Below, in pieces: positions 26,838-42,041 of a stretch of 64,000 nt of DNA; positions within the stretch are counted from its first letter, which is position 1; each line of letters opens with the position of its first letter. The stretch is from Echinococcus granulosus (Eukaryota; Platyhelminthes; Cestoda; Cyclophyllidea; Taeniidae): the NCBI RefSeq assembly GCF_000524195.1, contig NW_020170384.1, forward strand, positions 1,259,044 through 1,323,043. Reading direction: 5' to 3'. The notes beneath the pieces were generated by a model. The model saw only the letters and a list, made by a program, of their open reading frames with translations. It ran no database searches and was not told where the DNA came from. The translations under genes were made by a program, and so were the position numbers.

Positions 26838-27789
26838 CATATGACTGTTATAAGGATCCCGAGCTTTAAGTCTTAGGAAGAGGTAAACTTAGGCTGCACT
26901 AATACATTTTCTTATGAGTCAAATTTTTGCGTGTTGAAGAGTGCAAAGATAGGTCTGTTTCAAGGAAGGATTTCTCCCACATTTGGTGCGTAAAATTAGG
27001 TGATACCTGTAGAATGGCACTACAGTCTCGACTTTCATGGACTGATGAAAAAGACCCAGACAGCAAAAGAGAACACCTTGCTTTCTTCAATTTCCACTTC
27101 CCTAATTAAAATAGCCGTATCATCAATCCCGATAAGATGTTGCTTTCCGAAAAGAAGCTTAAAGCTTTCATGAAACCTGTGCATTTTCTTGATTGGGACG
27201 GTTTTGTATACTAGCTATTCTACTCAGCACTCAAAAGTTTGATAATCCTCAAAAGTCGTTTTACCGTGACATGACCACAAATGGAGCGTTCCTGCTTCGT
27301 TCATGTTTTACATCTGACATGGCTATTTTGCAATGCAATGTGTGAACTCTTGGATCGTGATCTTAATTGTTCGACACTTATACCTCGACTTTACGAACCC
27401 TGTGAACGTGCCTGATGGTCATTGATGGCACCCATCTAATGTCCTTACTCGATTTTGACATGCTTAATGTGAATTAGAGTGTGGAGCTAATCCGCTCACA
27501 ACAGTGAATCGCTATAGATTCGGTATTAGAGGAATATGACTTTGCTAGATTTCCCTGCATTTCGGCCAAGTTGTATTATGAGTCCAGGTATTTACAAATG
27601 CCTGAATTCGCAAATAAAAAAGTGATAAAATTTTATTCGCCTAAAAGTTAAGTAAAAAACAATTCCATTGCTTAGTTTCGGTTAAAAAGCACATAAAATC
27701 TATGCTGTTTATATCCAGTTTGATTGAGTCCTCGGAGATGGGTTGAATTGTTAAATAGTTCCCCTATTTCGAAGGTCCCCTATTCACAC

Positions 27790-29628
27790 TTAGCTGCGGT
27801 TGTGGAAAACTGTGGTGGACACCATGAAGTAGAGCGATCGAAATAGCGGTTGATCAGCGGACGTCTGCGAGTTGTAATCTCCGCTGCCATCACCGCTCCC
27901 TCCACGAGTTCGGAGGGTGACCAGTATAACAAGAAGGATCAGCAGCATTCCATTGGCAGCCCAACCCACCCAGAATGAAGGTCCAAAGCTCTTCTGAAAG
28001 GGACATAATTAAATAAATCAAGGTTCCAAGTGAGTGAGATCGCAATCTCACTCATCACTAGACCTATATGGAAAACTTTGGATATTTACTTTCTTACAGG
28101 TAGATGAGGGCACTCACCGTTTCATCCATTTTAACCCACAGTGCCATTGCGACAATGTTGGAGATCACTGCAAAGAAAAGTAAGAATTTTTACAAAACCA
28201 CCTATCTTGTACAGTCCAATTTGAACCGTAGCCTAATGAATGAGCTGGACAATCATAATCCATTTCATTCATTTAAAATGCGGTAAGACAACCATAATGT
28301 TTACACGTATCTTTTGAACTCCCGTGAGGCTGGAATTCATTAATCTCAAGTTAGGTTTGTCTCGATAGTAAGCGCTCTACCGGTCGCCTAGACTTCGGGA
28401 TACTAGTTTTCAATGGCAATTTACAGCTCTTAAAACCTCGGTCTTTCATTCGCTGACTCTGTTGCGGAGCTTTACAGATTATAATATTTGCTAGTGTAGT
28501 AGTGATTGTAGTATGTCCAGATTCTGCGTGTGCCACTTGAAATTGGGGGGAGAACTTACGTGCCACGACGTCGAGCAAGATGTAGGCCAAAGTGAAACGA
28601 AACATGGAGTGTGAACAGGAGGAAGAGCTGCGGCAACTGCCAAAACTCAGTACCACCGCAAACACCGTCATGATTGCGATGATACAGCCAGCTATGCTTG
28701 CAGCGACCAATGATATGAGGAATTCCTTCTTCTGACCTAACGTTGAAATTGGGAGAAAACACATTAAAATTCCCAATATCTACTTGTATTCTCTACAGTT
28801 ATCTGTATTTATGGGAGTAATATCAATGTAAGTGAATCTACCTCGACCACTTTGGGAGTGGCTGACTTTTGAGTGCGACTACCTGCCCTTATCAACCTCA
28901 CCCAAGTATAGAGGAGTAGTCCACTACTCCAGAGCAGCGACGAGCGATTTTGCGTTGACAATTTCAATGATGGCCGTCTTGTCCTTAGGGTCAGTTCATC
29001 AATGTTAAATCACTTGTCTCAAGTTTTATCGTGGGTGACACAGCTCATCGACATTGTGCTTTTTAAAACAAGGCACCTAGGATTTGACCCTATGGATATT
29101 TTGAAATAACATAAAATGTTGGAGACAAGGTAAATTGGGGACTAAACTTACTGTACTGGGAAAGTGCGAATGAACATTGGCCTAGACTTTCTATTGCCTC
29201 TAGGGTAGGACCTAAAACGCAAACACAAACCTATTCAGCAATTCCCCCCATACTAAGTGTCTTTGGATACCCTAACCAAGAACCTATGACATTTGTTTAT
29301 TGGGATTTCATGCTAAATAAGAAAAACGGATCTAGGCATAAATGTCCAACGATTTGAGCAAATTTTAATTCGTAAAATACCGAACTGAAGATGATATTTT
29401 AATCCACAACTTAGTGAAGTCCCCTAAGGCTGAAAAGCATAAAGCTTGAAATGCACGGGACTTAGAGCAAGGGGGAAACTCACATTTGTCGCAGTTGTAT
29501 ACAATGCCATAGCACTTATCGTTCGCCTTCAGCATCCATGGGAGGACAATTTCGATGGCCAGAGCGATGAGTGCGGAAATTGAGAAGAGGTCCAGGAAGA
29601 AGTATGCACACCGTCTGTGGAATGTCAT
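27790..29628 (-). CDS. Four-transmembrane-helix protein (claudin/PMP22-like topology)
   Basis: Four exons on the minus strand join perfectly in phase: 29628-29484, 28736-28560, 28167-28118 and 27993-27790. They encode 191 residues ending in TAA. Four hydrophobic segments are seen at about residues 10-33, 52-79, 86-112 and 123-148, with a short first loop holding Cys residues (DKCYGIVYNCDKC) and a C-terminal tail of about 43 residues rich in Gly, Ser and Asp. The topology fits claudin/PMP22/clarin-type membrane proteins. The claudin W-GLW-C-C signature is not complete; only LPW followed by Cys residues is present, so I give no family name. The acceptor ttttacag lies 18 nt before the ATG. Neighbours are the Gypsy mosaic and a repeat-rich gap, giving no functional hint. 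Confidence 0.82.
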
Positions 29629-29647
29629 GTTGCAGAGCGAGAGAAGC
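29629..29647 (-). promoter_or_regulatory. Candidate spliced-leader acceptor before the four-TM gene
   Basis: On the minus strand ccttttacag precedes an 18-nt leader and the ATG at 29628. No upstream coding exon is evident. It could be a trans-splice site or the end of a 5' UTR intron. Confidence 0.5.
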
Positions 29648-30784
29648 TGTAAAAGGCATGTCGATTGCGTATCGAAACCGCGAATTAATAGGTTGAGCTA
29701 CTCGATGACCTTGCTTGCTAACCAATTGAAGGGACGCCTTGGGAATTGTGGGCGGAGGCGCATTTTCACAGGTTGCATTAAGTCAGTCTCACCTGACAGG
29801 ATGAATGGCAGCCACTGCTAGTGCGGCGAGCACGCCACGTAAAGTATTCATGAATCCACACTCACATTTAAATCGTAGAAGTTCGAGTTACATGACTTTT
29901 AACTGCGATGGAGGATTGAAAAAACGGCATTAAGTTAATAACAAAGTGTAATAGTGTCTTTTTAATCTTATTCATTCACTCGATATCTAAGCAACACAGT
30001 GATTTTTTAGAAAAAATTTAAATCTTTGTTACCATTTTGGCCCCTGTACCTAGATGGTACTCCTTTCCATTTGAAATGCAGCAGCTTGCTTTAGATGTAA
30101 TTCAGCAACTAGGGGCCTTCATTCACCCCGGTCTTGTCCACCATTCGAATGTCTTAACTCTCCTCTTGTCCCATTAGGCATTCTCTCTGGAACCGCACAC
30201 CTTGCAACGATTTCAGGAGGGCCTGAGACATTTCGAGCTGAGCACATGAACTGTGAAGGAAACGGAAGCCGGACGTATTCTTATAGGCTTAATGGGGTCA
30301 GTTTGGCTGCATTGAGGAGGGCACATGTGGTGCTGATTTTGCAGGTAGAAGGCTTGCCTGCGGTAACCCAGCCAGGCACAGTGCTAACCCGAAACGCTAA
30401 TTAGGTGTGGGTGATGGCAATCTCGACATTCAGGCAAGTTTACAGCCAACACCCACTATTTGCTTCTTTAAGAAATTTCTGGACGCATAAAACACCAGCC
30501 CCATGGACATGCATTGAGTTGCAAAAGGAGCTCGTGTTGTTTTTCTTTTCTCCCACAATCATTCCAAATAAACCTACTTGCTTCGAAAAACTTAACGTCT
30601 ACTTAAAATGATCAAAATTTAATGGTGGTCAATGTGAATGTGTTTTCATTCAAACCGGAAACACGTATTTGCAGATTAAGATTCAAGTGAGGATTTGTAA
30701 TGCTTTGAGTCTTTGTTTAACCCTGCGTTCTGGTTACGCGGGTACTTAAGGCTTAGCTTCTGTACCTCTGCCGGGCTGCATGGT

Positions 30785-31390
30785 CTCCAGCGGTTATCGG
30801 ACGACAATGCCAGGAGAAGGTGATGGTCGACACTTGAGGCAATATCGTCGGAGAAGTATGGAGAACGAGACAGGGTAGGACGGTAGCTTTCTCTCTTTCC
30901 ACCTTCCTTCAAAAAGTGCGCAACGCACCTTCCCCAAGTGCCATACATCAAAGCTGATGAGAAACGCCTGCAACCGCAGTTTCGGAGCCAAATTCGACTC
31001 AGCTAGGGAAATCGGTAAACTCAAATCGCATCTATCAGGCTCAACCAATGTTTATGCTACAAGGATACAGGATAACGAAAGGATAGGAGGAGCACAATAA
31101 AGCGCACTAGTCCCTACAAGTCAATTCAGTAACTTAGGGCGAAAATAGGAGGAGCATCTCGAGTAGAACATTTCAATAACTAGATCTCATCGAAACGGAA
31201 GTGCCGAGAACTCATGCTCCATTTCATATTTCTCGCCAAAAAAGCTAAATGCAAATACGCGATCCATGGAAGAATATGATTAACATTGGTGTGGCGTGAG
31301 CCTCCCACCTAAAAGCCAATGCATTGTTTCGGCGCGGCTGCACGAAATCCACCCACCCACGCATGTGAGAGAGAAGTCGGTAGTCTTCTC
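30785..31390 (-). repeat. Repeat family A, reverse copy
   Basis: It is the reverse-complement match to 11390-12070, including the MMYGTWGRCVAHF open frame (30795-30951, minus). It lies about 19 kb from the forward copy. The high identity over about 600 nt suggests recent spread. A further piece at 31480-31545 matches the 3' part of the element (SDNRMM...TEWT), so a second copy may abut it. Confidence 0.75.
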
Positions 31391-34300
31391 CTTTTTTCGG
31401 TTGATTAAGGGTACTTTTTAAGTCCTCTATGCTGTTGGTGATATAAATTGTCTGCCTTTTTGCTGCTCGAAACTTTGAGTCCATTCTGTTTTGGATGTCA
31501 TCATGCGATTATCGGATGGTTTTGTAAGGTAAAGGGGAGGGTCGTGACTTGAATACATACCTCTGAAGAAACATCTCCCTCCCTTATTTTTATCCTGAAG
31601 GTCGATATGAAGCCTTGAGTGTCTTGAAGGTGTAAGAACAGCACTTACGCCAGATCGACTGACCAAACCACCTGTTTTCGACAAAAGTTCATCCAGGACA
31701 CACTCGGATATAGTCATATTGAACCCCAGAAAAATCCAGTCATAATCGTTTAACCCTTATTAGTTGAATAATTCCCAAGGGAAAATATCTTCCGCAATAT
31801 ATGCATCCGCGATGAGTGCCTTAGAAGTGTAGACTGATTCTTATGGGGATGACGAGTGGTTTGTCACTTCACCTAACGAAAGACGGGTTGGAACACTCAC
31901 TTTGCATCACCAGTCACCAAATAAATTATTTCATCTCTCAAGCTAAATTACTGAAGGCTCTTCACATTGCATTACATTTTCGCACTTTTTTACAACCAAG
32001 AGTGGAGGGCATCCCTCAAAGTGACGCGCACCTCCTGGTTATTCATAGGCACTTCTTTCTACTGCCCTACTCTCTTCATTTCAGCAAGCTGTAGCAAAAA
32101 ATGTCCTTATTTTCGGTAATCCTTTTGAGTTGCTGGATTAAATCCTCGTGACTGCGATAGATTGCATCGCTTGCAGACAGCTTGCTCAAAGCCCACCCTG
32201 AGTACCAGCTTGGGTAATGAGGTTGAATGCTGGCGAAAGCATTTTTAAGCCTTAATTGAGTTGCATGATCTTCAATACGGTGGTTGAGAACGGGCATGAC
32301 GCTTGAAGTGGAATTACGGCTTGGTGAATCATGTTTTAGAATGCCTCGTGAAAGCACAAAGAAATGAAGTTTAATTACAATCTGATGCCTGGTCTGAGGC
32401 CTTTCAGATCACAGCTTTGCAGTGTGGGAGAAAAAGGATTGTGTCATGAAAGCGGTGGGTATAGGTACGGGCACCAAGGAGGTGCTCGCTGCTGACTGGC
32501 TGCGAGCCTAATTGGAAACCTAAGGAAGCCTTGAGAGCAAGGATTCTTCCCACCACAGTTCCGTACCGCAAATTCACAAAGAATAATGCTTCAGTGTGTT
32601 TATTGACTGTGAATGGCTATGGAAAAAGGCGAAGTATGAGCACACACAAAGCGCATCACCGAGATGGGTACGGGGTATAATTTTCTTCCAGAAGGTCCAA
32701 TTTTAGCACGACTAGGTAACACAAGTAGCGTAAGACAGAGGAGACGAAAGTCTTGACATTTGAGCTTTTTGGGCCTGTAAATATCCTCAGCAGCTTCCTC
32801 ATAACAAAGTAAATTTGGAATCAGCAGTCACAGTTCAAGAGCAATATTTCCTTACATGGATTTGTCTTCAGTATTTATCAATTTAATCGTAAAAGCAATC
32901 CAAGCGAGAGACGTTGTTCACGAAGATGTGAGGAGAACGTGTACATCTCCTGTCAATCATGAATTGACAGATGAATTTACGGTTGCAATTCAAACACCAC
33001 CGCATCGAAATGGAGTGGATGAGTAAATTGAAACAATCATCCCAAGACACTTTTTGCCTGCTACCACAACGTTATTATTTAAGGTGGTAGTTGAACAAAA
33101 ACCATATCTCAGTATCCCTTTTAAGAGGCAAAAGGGCCCAGTTGGGGATTTAACACAGTGTCATAGAAAACAAGATCCTTCGACTAATTACGCAATTGCT
33201 CGAAGCTTTCAGTCTTTCACGAGCCATCCTTCAAGCCGGCGGTATGGAGCTCTGCCCATATCACCAAAGTTACTGGTCTTCCACTCCATTTTAAGGTCTA
33301 TAATGGAGTTGTTCCTGCAATTGCCTACCTTACTGCACCTTGAGATCCAACCTGGGAGCTAAAGTAGCAACAGCGTACTGCTTTTAAGCTATTGCGATTC
33401 GGAGTGTCTTAACGGGGAAGTACAGCATTAGATTGTGGATGTAACTAGTAAAATGGGTAAAACTCTTACTTTACCGTTCTTTACTCTTCTACACGCAGCA
33501 AAAATTGCGCATAGCTGCTGAGAATACAAAAAAAGGTCACAGCTTTTTGCTGAAAAATGATTGAAACGAGGGAAATTATTTACTTAAGTGAGGTTTTTTT
33601 GCGTGACTTAACGCATCACTCTTCTGTGGACGCTAAATTAAAGCATTTTTACTAACTGTAAAATGCTACCTCTCTAAAAAGTGGCCCTGAAATGACTTAT
33701 TTAAATTTGTGCCTGGGGTGCCAGTTTTAGAGCCCAGCAGTGATTGGAGATAGTAGATGTCATTAATACTTCACTTCTACTTCGTTCAACCCATTCGAGC
33801 CCATTTTTCCTGACTTCGGGGCCCTTAACATGAGAACCTAGTTAATCAAGGAAGATGTAAAGTTGATTTTACATTGATACTGCGGCATTATTTGGCGGAA
33901 AACAACTCACAAGTGGTTTCGTATGCACCCAAAGCACTCATACCTCCTTGCGACACCACATGAGAAACTGCTGTCACATCTCGGATTTCCTCCTCCAGCT
34001 TCGCACTTGTACGATGAGACCTATCAACTCCGAACATTGATGTGGGCGTGTATGTGTGTGTGTCTGCCCTACACGCCAAGAGACAGCACTCAGCAATATG
34101 TGAGGCTACTAGATGTAACCTTCTCCCGGCCAGTGACTCACGTCACCTCCACTTTCCCGTGTGACTGCTGACCAGCAACGATTCAAGTGGTCGTTCTGAC
34201 TAATTCTTCCTGTAAATTGATTGGGAAAGCAAGTAGGCTGAACAGCACTTGGAAATGGCACAGACGTAGAAGGTAAGATGAAATGAAGTCACATTTTCAT

Positions 34301-36544
34301 GCAAATTCGGCTAGACGCTGAGCGTAATGGCGTCAACATGGAGCACGCGGCACGGGGGCTGAAAGGGTCATGTGGTCAAGCACCGAAATGAACGAAGTCC
34401 ACTCCACCAAAAACAACTAACACTGTTTTCTGCTTCCCAGAAACGCCTTTTCAGATAAATTCAATCATAAAATGAATATCGGAATGGATGAAGTGCAGTT
34501 AGCAGAGGTGGATGACTTGACTCTGGGGACGACGTAACTGGCTGCACGTGCTTCTGAAGGACGCACTTCAGTGAAGTGGTAATGTGGGTGGCGAGTTCAT
34601 TGGCGCTTGCCCCCGTTCCCCGCTTTCTTGTCATTAAGCTGCGAAGTTCCCACTTGCGACGATGATACACCATCAGACCACCAGGCTTAACGCCCACTAC
34701 TAGCTACTTGATTTGCTTTGGCGGAGGTTTCCTGCCAAGTTATGGATTCAACAGTACGGAATAACTACAGTAAGTGTTAGTCTGCCATCAATGGCTGGAT
34801 GGTTCAGTTGGTTATCTGTTGGGATTTCGGAAACAAATAAACGGTGTCTAGCTAAGGATAATTCAAATTGAACTGATTGCTAAGAAAGAAGGAAGGCCAG
34901 TACAAATACCAATTACTATTTTTTAGAATACACATAAAATCTTTATTTGACTTATAGCAATGAGCTCGATTAGAACACGGCCTTTTAAGAGATACACTTC
35001 AACCGTAACAGAACGATATTTGTTCAAGTATTCCGTTCTGGCCTTTAGAGCTTTAGTCTTGATAGCACTGCATTTCATCCATTTCATCTCTGTTATCTGT
35101 CCATTAACTTTTCTACAACATCTTAGAAGTTCTTTTTAGGTCCGAAATGCGTACGACATTTTCGGGGCAGATTTGGGTGCCTCACAATTGCAAATGAACA
35201 GGCATTTCATTTCAGTCGTTTGGCTTTTACACCCAGTTTTATTTAGTTCTGTCACATCAAAAGTTGTCGGCATTAATCCAATTAGTTAAGGCAACCAATT
35301 TTTTAATGCAGACTTTGAAATTCTGCGGAAATTTTTTGTCGTCTAGTATGCCAGAAGGGGTCTCTGCCTACGAATTTTCAAGAAATGCACTTTTGCACAA
35401 TTTTTAACACTGCAATGCACACTTGAGTGAAACATTAATCACATCACCAGGTGTCAACGCCCTAAGGTCACTTCTAGGTTCGAAGCCACATCTTTTCCAC
35501 GTCCAACGTCTCATTAAACCTTCTACAACTCGTTCATACTGGTGGAGAACATGCCTGACCGATTGTAACATCAATCTAACCCGGATCTATTCATCAGGTC
35601 GAAAAAATTAGCTAATTTAGTATTAAAAGTCCAAAAGTGAGCCGTGTTTTAGCAACAAAGAATGATTTACGGCCTGAAAGGAATCATTGCCTCAAGTGAA
35701 CCACGCTACTTAAAAGCAAAACTAGGCGTTACTTATTTTGAAGGCTTCTTTGGCCTCTCGAGAAACAAAATTGACTCATGAATAGAGGGACAATTTTGCT
35801 CTAGATCTGGCATTAAGAAAGCATCCATGATACGACGCAAGTATGCAATGCAATACTTTTGTTGTTTGCTTAACTCTTTGTTTTGGTTCCGCGGGCTCCG
35901 AAGGGCACGGCCATTGTACTTCCACCCAGTAACATGACCTCCATGCCATGTTTGTAGCCTTTCAGTCTTCCTGGACGTCGGCAATACATATCCTGCCTAG
36001 ATACAATATCTTATTCTGTCTTTGGAGATGTCTGATTCCGCCATGTATATGCATGTATTGTGGAAAAAACAGCGTACTAACGGTGTAATAATCCGATTTT
36101 CCATTTAGGCTTAACTAAGTATATTGTTCAGACTTTGCACGTTGAACTCCCACATGTGCTTCCGGAGGTTGCACCTGGCATGGTCTTCTGACCGGGCTAA
36201 TAGCCTCCGATTCTTCCCATGCTCTTCCTTTAGTATGCTGATATGGCTTAGTTAAGCTCTATGAAAGCCTTAGGGTGCCACGGATGTTTTAAGCAATTCG
36301 TGTATCTGCTGATTTGGGGAGGGCTCTCATTACCAAATATATGTCCTGAGGTTTGTGACAGGGAGAGTTGTGTAATGATAAGAGTTTGCCACAATTTTGT
36401 GATACTTCTGAAGTGGCAGGTCAAATCGTTTAAAAAGGGAAAAGGATGGAATCCCAAATCAGACAGCAGATTTAGTGAAATGTTACAACGGTTTCTGGCT
36501 ATACGCTGATCGTACAACTCATGGTCATCATTACCTTTGCCAGA

Positions 36545-36810
36545 TGGGGCGGCCTCTGTACCACGCCAGCAGCCCCAACTCCTGTATGTTGATAATATAT
36601 TCCACCCTAGTATTATGTCTTCTCTCGTCGTCGGAGGAATCTTTGCGGCGCTTGAGGCTCAGGGTATGTACTTTGCTAGGCGGTATGGCTTCCAAGTCAT
36701 GCCAGTAGCGCACCAACCCTTTGGTGTGTCAGCAATAAGTCTTCAGTTCTAGCATTATGACTTTCTTCGGCTTCAGGAAGGACTCTAGGCGCTACACCAG
36801 GGTCCGAAAA
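36545..36810 (+). repeat. Repeat family B, two adjacent copies
   Basis: Two head-to-tail copies lie at about 36545-36660 and 36680-36810. Each carries the gtatg-cttcc-gcatgccagtag-type lead, a central core and the cttcaggaaggactctaggcgctac-type end. The tandem arrangement differs from the solitary copies at 4.1, 49.1 and 63.5 kb. Confidence 0.6.
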
Positions 36811-37658
36811 TACATTGGAAATCGTTTTGGCTTGTTGACGCCTTTAGGTGACATCTGAATAGATTTTACTGATATCATGTGTGGAGCGAGACTCCTCGGT
36901 CTCCGCTTCCCGATTCCTAGCGTTCCTAGACAAGCCCGGTTGGTTTACTTTGGACATCTTTATTAAAGACGACAAGATGTACAGGGAAAATACAATATTC
37001 AAGAAGGAGGGGAGCCGCAGTCGCTAGGTAAGGGAGAGGGCGATCCAGTTACCAGGTTCGAATTTTTTTGCTTCCCTCCTCCCTGAAAGGCACATTAAAA
37101 CAACATAAGTATTACACATGACTAAGTAGACATCGTCGATCCTCAAGGAAGAGATAAAGTCTAATCCCAAGAAAGACTTTGATGGTTTGCAAAATCCCAA
37201 TATTATATTATATAATGTGTCTTCACTAACATGTTTTCCTCTTCCCAAGGGTATGAAACTGGAAGCATGATGTCAAACCAGAAAAATTGCTAAATAGTAT
37301 TTAAAAACTGGAGGATGGTTATTAGTATATATATTTTATTGCATTAACGTCAATGTTTACCAGTTATTCAAGGCGGATTAGCGACATTTTCTGACAAGTC
37401 ACTTCTCACGAATTACAAGCAAATAATCGCACGCGATCGTACCAATCGTGCTTTTTGCGGCAACATCCCATTGCATTAGACAAACAAAAGCATCACTGTT
37501 TTAATGAGAATGATGCACGACATGCCAAAGCGTTACTTTGTGTAACTCAGTAGCCCGACTTATTTGGTAACTAACCTAGTAGGTCACAAAGGCATGGCCT
37601 TGAAATTAAAGCGAGGCAAGATATGTTCTACCTTTGCAACTTTTTATTTATATTGCAG

Positions 37659-37684
37659 GTATAAATGCAAAGAAGGAGGAGCTG
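37659..37684 (+). promoter_or_regulatory. Candidate spliced-leader acceptor and 5' leader of ELP3
   Basis: A pyrimidine-containing tract ending tattgcag at 37658 is followed by a 26-nt leader and the in-frame ATG at 37685. The one possible upstream exon (ATG near 37231, donor gtatga) does not join in phase. An out-of-frame ATG sits within the leader. Confidence 0.5.
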
Positions 37685-40231
<2,547 letters not shown>

Positions 40232-40525
40232 ATAACTGATCTTACTTTACTATTCAGCATTACCTGTGTGTTACGACTCTTCGAAACGGTCGTCCACTTT
40301 CTATTATGCACAGCAGACTTGAGTTAAAGAACGGTTCTTTACAAGTTAATGGCTATAATTTGGGGGTTTCTGTCTGAAAACGCAGGTAAACAACCCGTAG
40401 ATATATGCAGTTAACGACCAATGCCAGTCAATGTCGCATAACTGATGAGCAACAAACACCTGCTTTATCGCGAGAGAATTAAGTACAAAAGCCACAAGCA
40501 CACAGAACTGTTAAGTGGGGGATAT

Positions 40526-40795
40526 TTACACCTCGGGGCCTTCCCCACCCGGTACCATCATAGCTATGTGGCTGCCATTAAGGAGAATATGGGCGAGTTT
40601 TGTAATTCGCTTGCCTTTCGCAGTGAACTCGAACTGTGTGACATCCACCAGCACCATGTTGACATAGCCGTCAAAACCGAGGAGGGTCCCGACCATTTCC
40701 TTGTCATTCTTCATTATGATGTGTATCCTGGACCCAACACATTTGTCGATTAACTCCAGAGGAAGTAGGTGTGTCGAACCGATGGCTGATTCCAT
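40526..40795 (-). CDS. LSM5: U6 snRNA-associated Sm-like protein LSm5
   Basis: A single uninterrupted exon of 89 residues matches LSm5 over its full length (human 91). The Sm1 motif ([20 protein letters not shown] then DGYVNMVL) and Sm2 motif ([21 protein letters not shown]) are intact, including the characteristic C-terminal PGGEGPEV. LSm5 is part of the LSm1-7 ring (cytoplasmic mRNA decapping and decay) and the LSm2-8 ring (U6 snRNA stability, spliceosome). On the minus strand aaccctag lies directly before the start (one base, then ATG), so the start is probably defined by trans-splicing or a 5' UTR intron. The gene is convergent with ELP3 and divergent from ERAL1. Confidence 0.96.
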   Translation of the reverse strand: MESAIGSTHLLPLELIDKCVGSRIHIIMKNDKEMVGTLLGFDGYVNMVLVDVTQFEFTAKGKRITKLAHILLNGSHIAMMVPGGEGPEV

Positions 40796-42033
40796 TCTAG
40801 GGTTAAAGGCAGAGACGGTAGGACTCGAAGTTTAAAGAAGGGCAGAATTATCAGACAGGGGTCTGAGGATGTTGGCAGTTCCAACGACAGCTTTCTATGC
40901 ACAAATGACAACGCCTCGACAACGGTGATATCAAGAATAGGTAAATGAACCTAGCGTAGCAGTGAAATTAGTAAATATTGTAGTGAAAAGAGCGGAAGAA
41001 ACACACACAAACCGTCTTAGACGCACCCGTGGTGTCCTTGGAATGGGCGCCTATAGAAGGTTGTTATAAACGCCAAAGGCCAGAAACAGGAGGAAACCCA
41101 TGATTGCTTTAGGAGAAAGTTATTGGAAATTTGCATAATCATAGCTTTAATGCAATTGTTTATTTATACAAAGCGATAACCATGAGATTATGCACTCGTC
41201 GGCCAAGTACAAATATTAGACTTCATTGGCGGTTTAGACCCTTACTAATACAACCACTAGCCAATTTTAAAAAATGTTAGTTAAGTCACAACTTTTTATA
41301 TGCACTGAGGAACAGTCCTCACCCGACTAGTACACGAATCTTCAATTGATGATCAGTAGCTTGATTTCTCCTTCCGGGAAAAAAGTATAGCCAAACAAGT
41401 TAAAAATTCAAAGCGCGTGCTTTTAAGTCTACTAAAAACTACTTTTACTGCTTTTAAACGTTTTTGCATTCCACTTTCTTCCCAGGCGGTTTGGTTGCAC
41501 TTTCTAACGTTTTCATTCAAGCCAATCAGCGCCTGGCCTTCGGCGTGCCTGTGTGGTATGGGTGGTCTCTTCCCATCATTTTTTTGCTTTTTAAGCTTTC
41601 TTTTAATGCTTGAAATTTTTCATGCATTTTTACTACTTTAAACGAGCAAGTTGGGCTTACCTTTATCAAGTATTTTTTCTTTCTCTACTCACTTTGTCAC
41701 TGGACATGCTTTTGTCGATGTTATGATGCATTCTATATTTCATTTTACTTGCAATTGTGAATTTGTGAGTTGTCTCGGTCGGCTTCGTCGGAATATACAA
41801 ATGTGTTGAAGGAGGTTTCGACATGTCTACCAACGTTGAGTTACTTGCCTCTGGCGTGTCCCGTTTTCGCTTACGCATTATTGGGCGTTTTCCTCACTTT
41901 TATTACCACTGGAGAATTTGGCGTACAGATGCATTTTGCAGGTTGTACTAGTTATAGCACTTCTTTTTCCATAGTGTAGTTGTTCCTCACAGGCGTGATT
42001 TGACTCTGAGGCCACCCATGTATACCCTTTTCA
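40796..42033. other. Intergenic region between divergent LSM5 and ERAL1
   Basis: This 1.2-kb stretch separates two divergent genes and probably holds promoters for both. No TATA box or repeat could be assigned with confidence; it is AT-rich with scattered poly-T runs. Confidence 0.4.
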
Positions 42034-42041
42034 GGTTAAGG
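42034..42041 (+). promoter_or_regulatory. Candidate spliced-leader acceptor of ERAL1
   Basis: A pyrimidine tract ending cccttttcag at 42034 lies 7 nt before the ATG at 42042, with no upstream coding exon visible. This leaves a leader too short for a normal 5' UTR unless a leader is spliced on. Confidence 0.55.

Larger units (their letters stand above)
22288..27789. other. Putative last RADIL-like intron and intergenic gap
   Basis: The exon ending at 22287 stops inside the PDZ domain in phase 2, so at least one more exon should follow. The stretch holds the antisense Gypsy mosaic (22700-24960) and an imperfect hairpin (26771-26837). A possible PDZ ending (AVRLKSHNF, about 25694) is in the right phase, but its acceptor is poor and I do not call it. 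Confidence 0.5.
29650..37658. other. 8-kb repeat-rich gap without a supported gene
   Basis: It holds a reverse copy of repeat family A (30785-31390), a fragment of the same family (about 31480-31545) and two adjacent copies of family B (36545-36810). Open frames at 32076-32357 and 33888-34079 on the minus strand have somewhat protein-like composition but no recognisable domain or consistent splice signals, so they are not called. Confidence 0.55.

Noticed and set aside
33888..34079. Minus-strand reading frame (KLEEEIRDVTAVSH)
   Set aside because: It is protein-like, but there is no family match, no clear splice sites and no partner exons.
37225..37252. Possible first coding exon of ELP3 (ATG near 37231, donor gtatga)
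   Set aside because: It joins the acceptor at 37658 out of phase and would break the conserved N-terminus.
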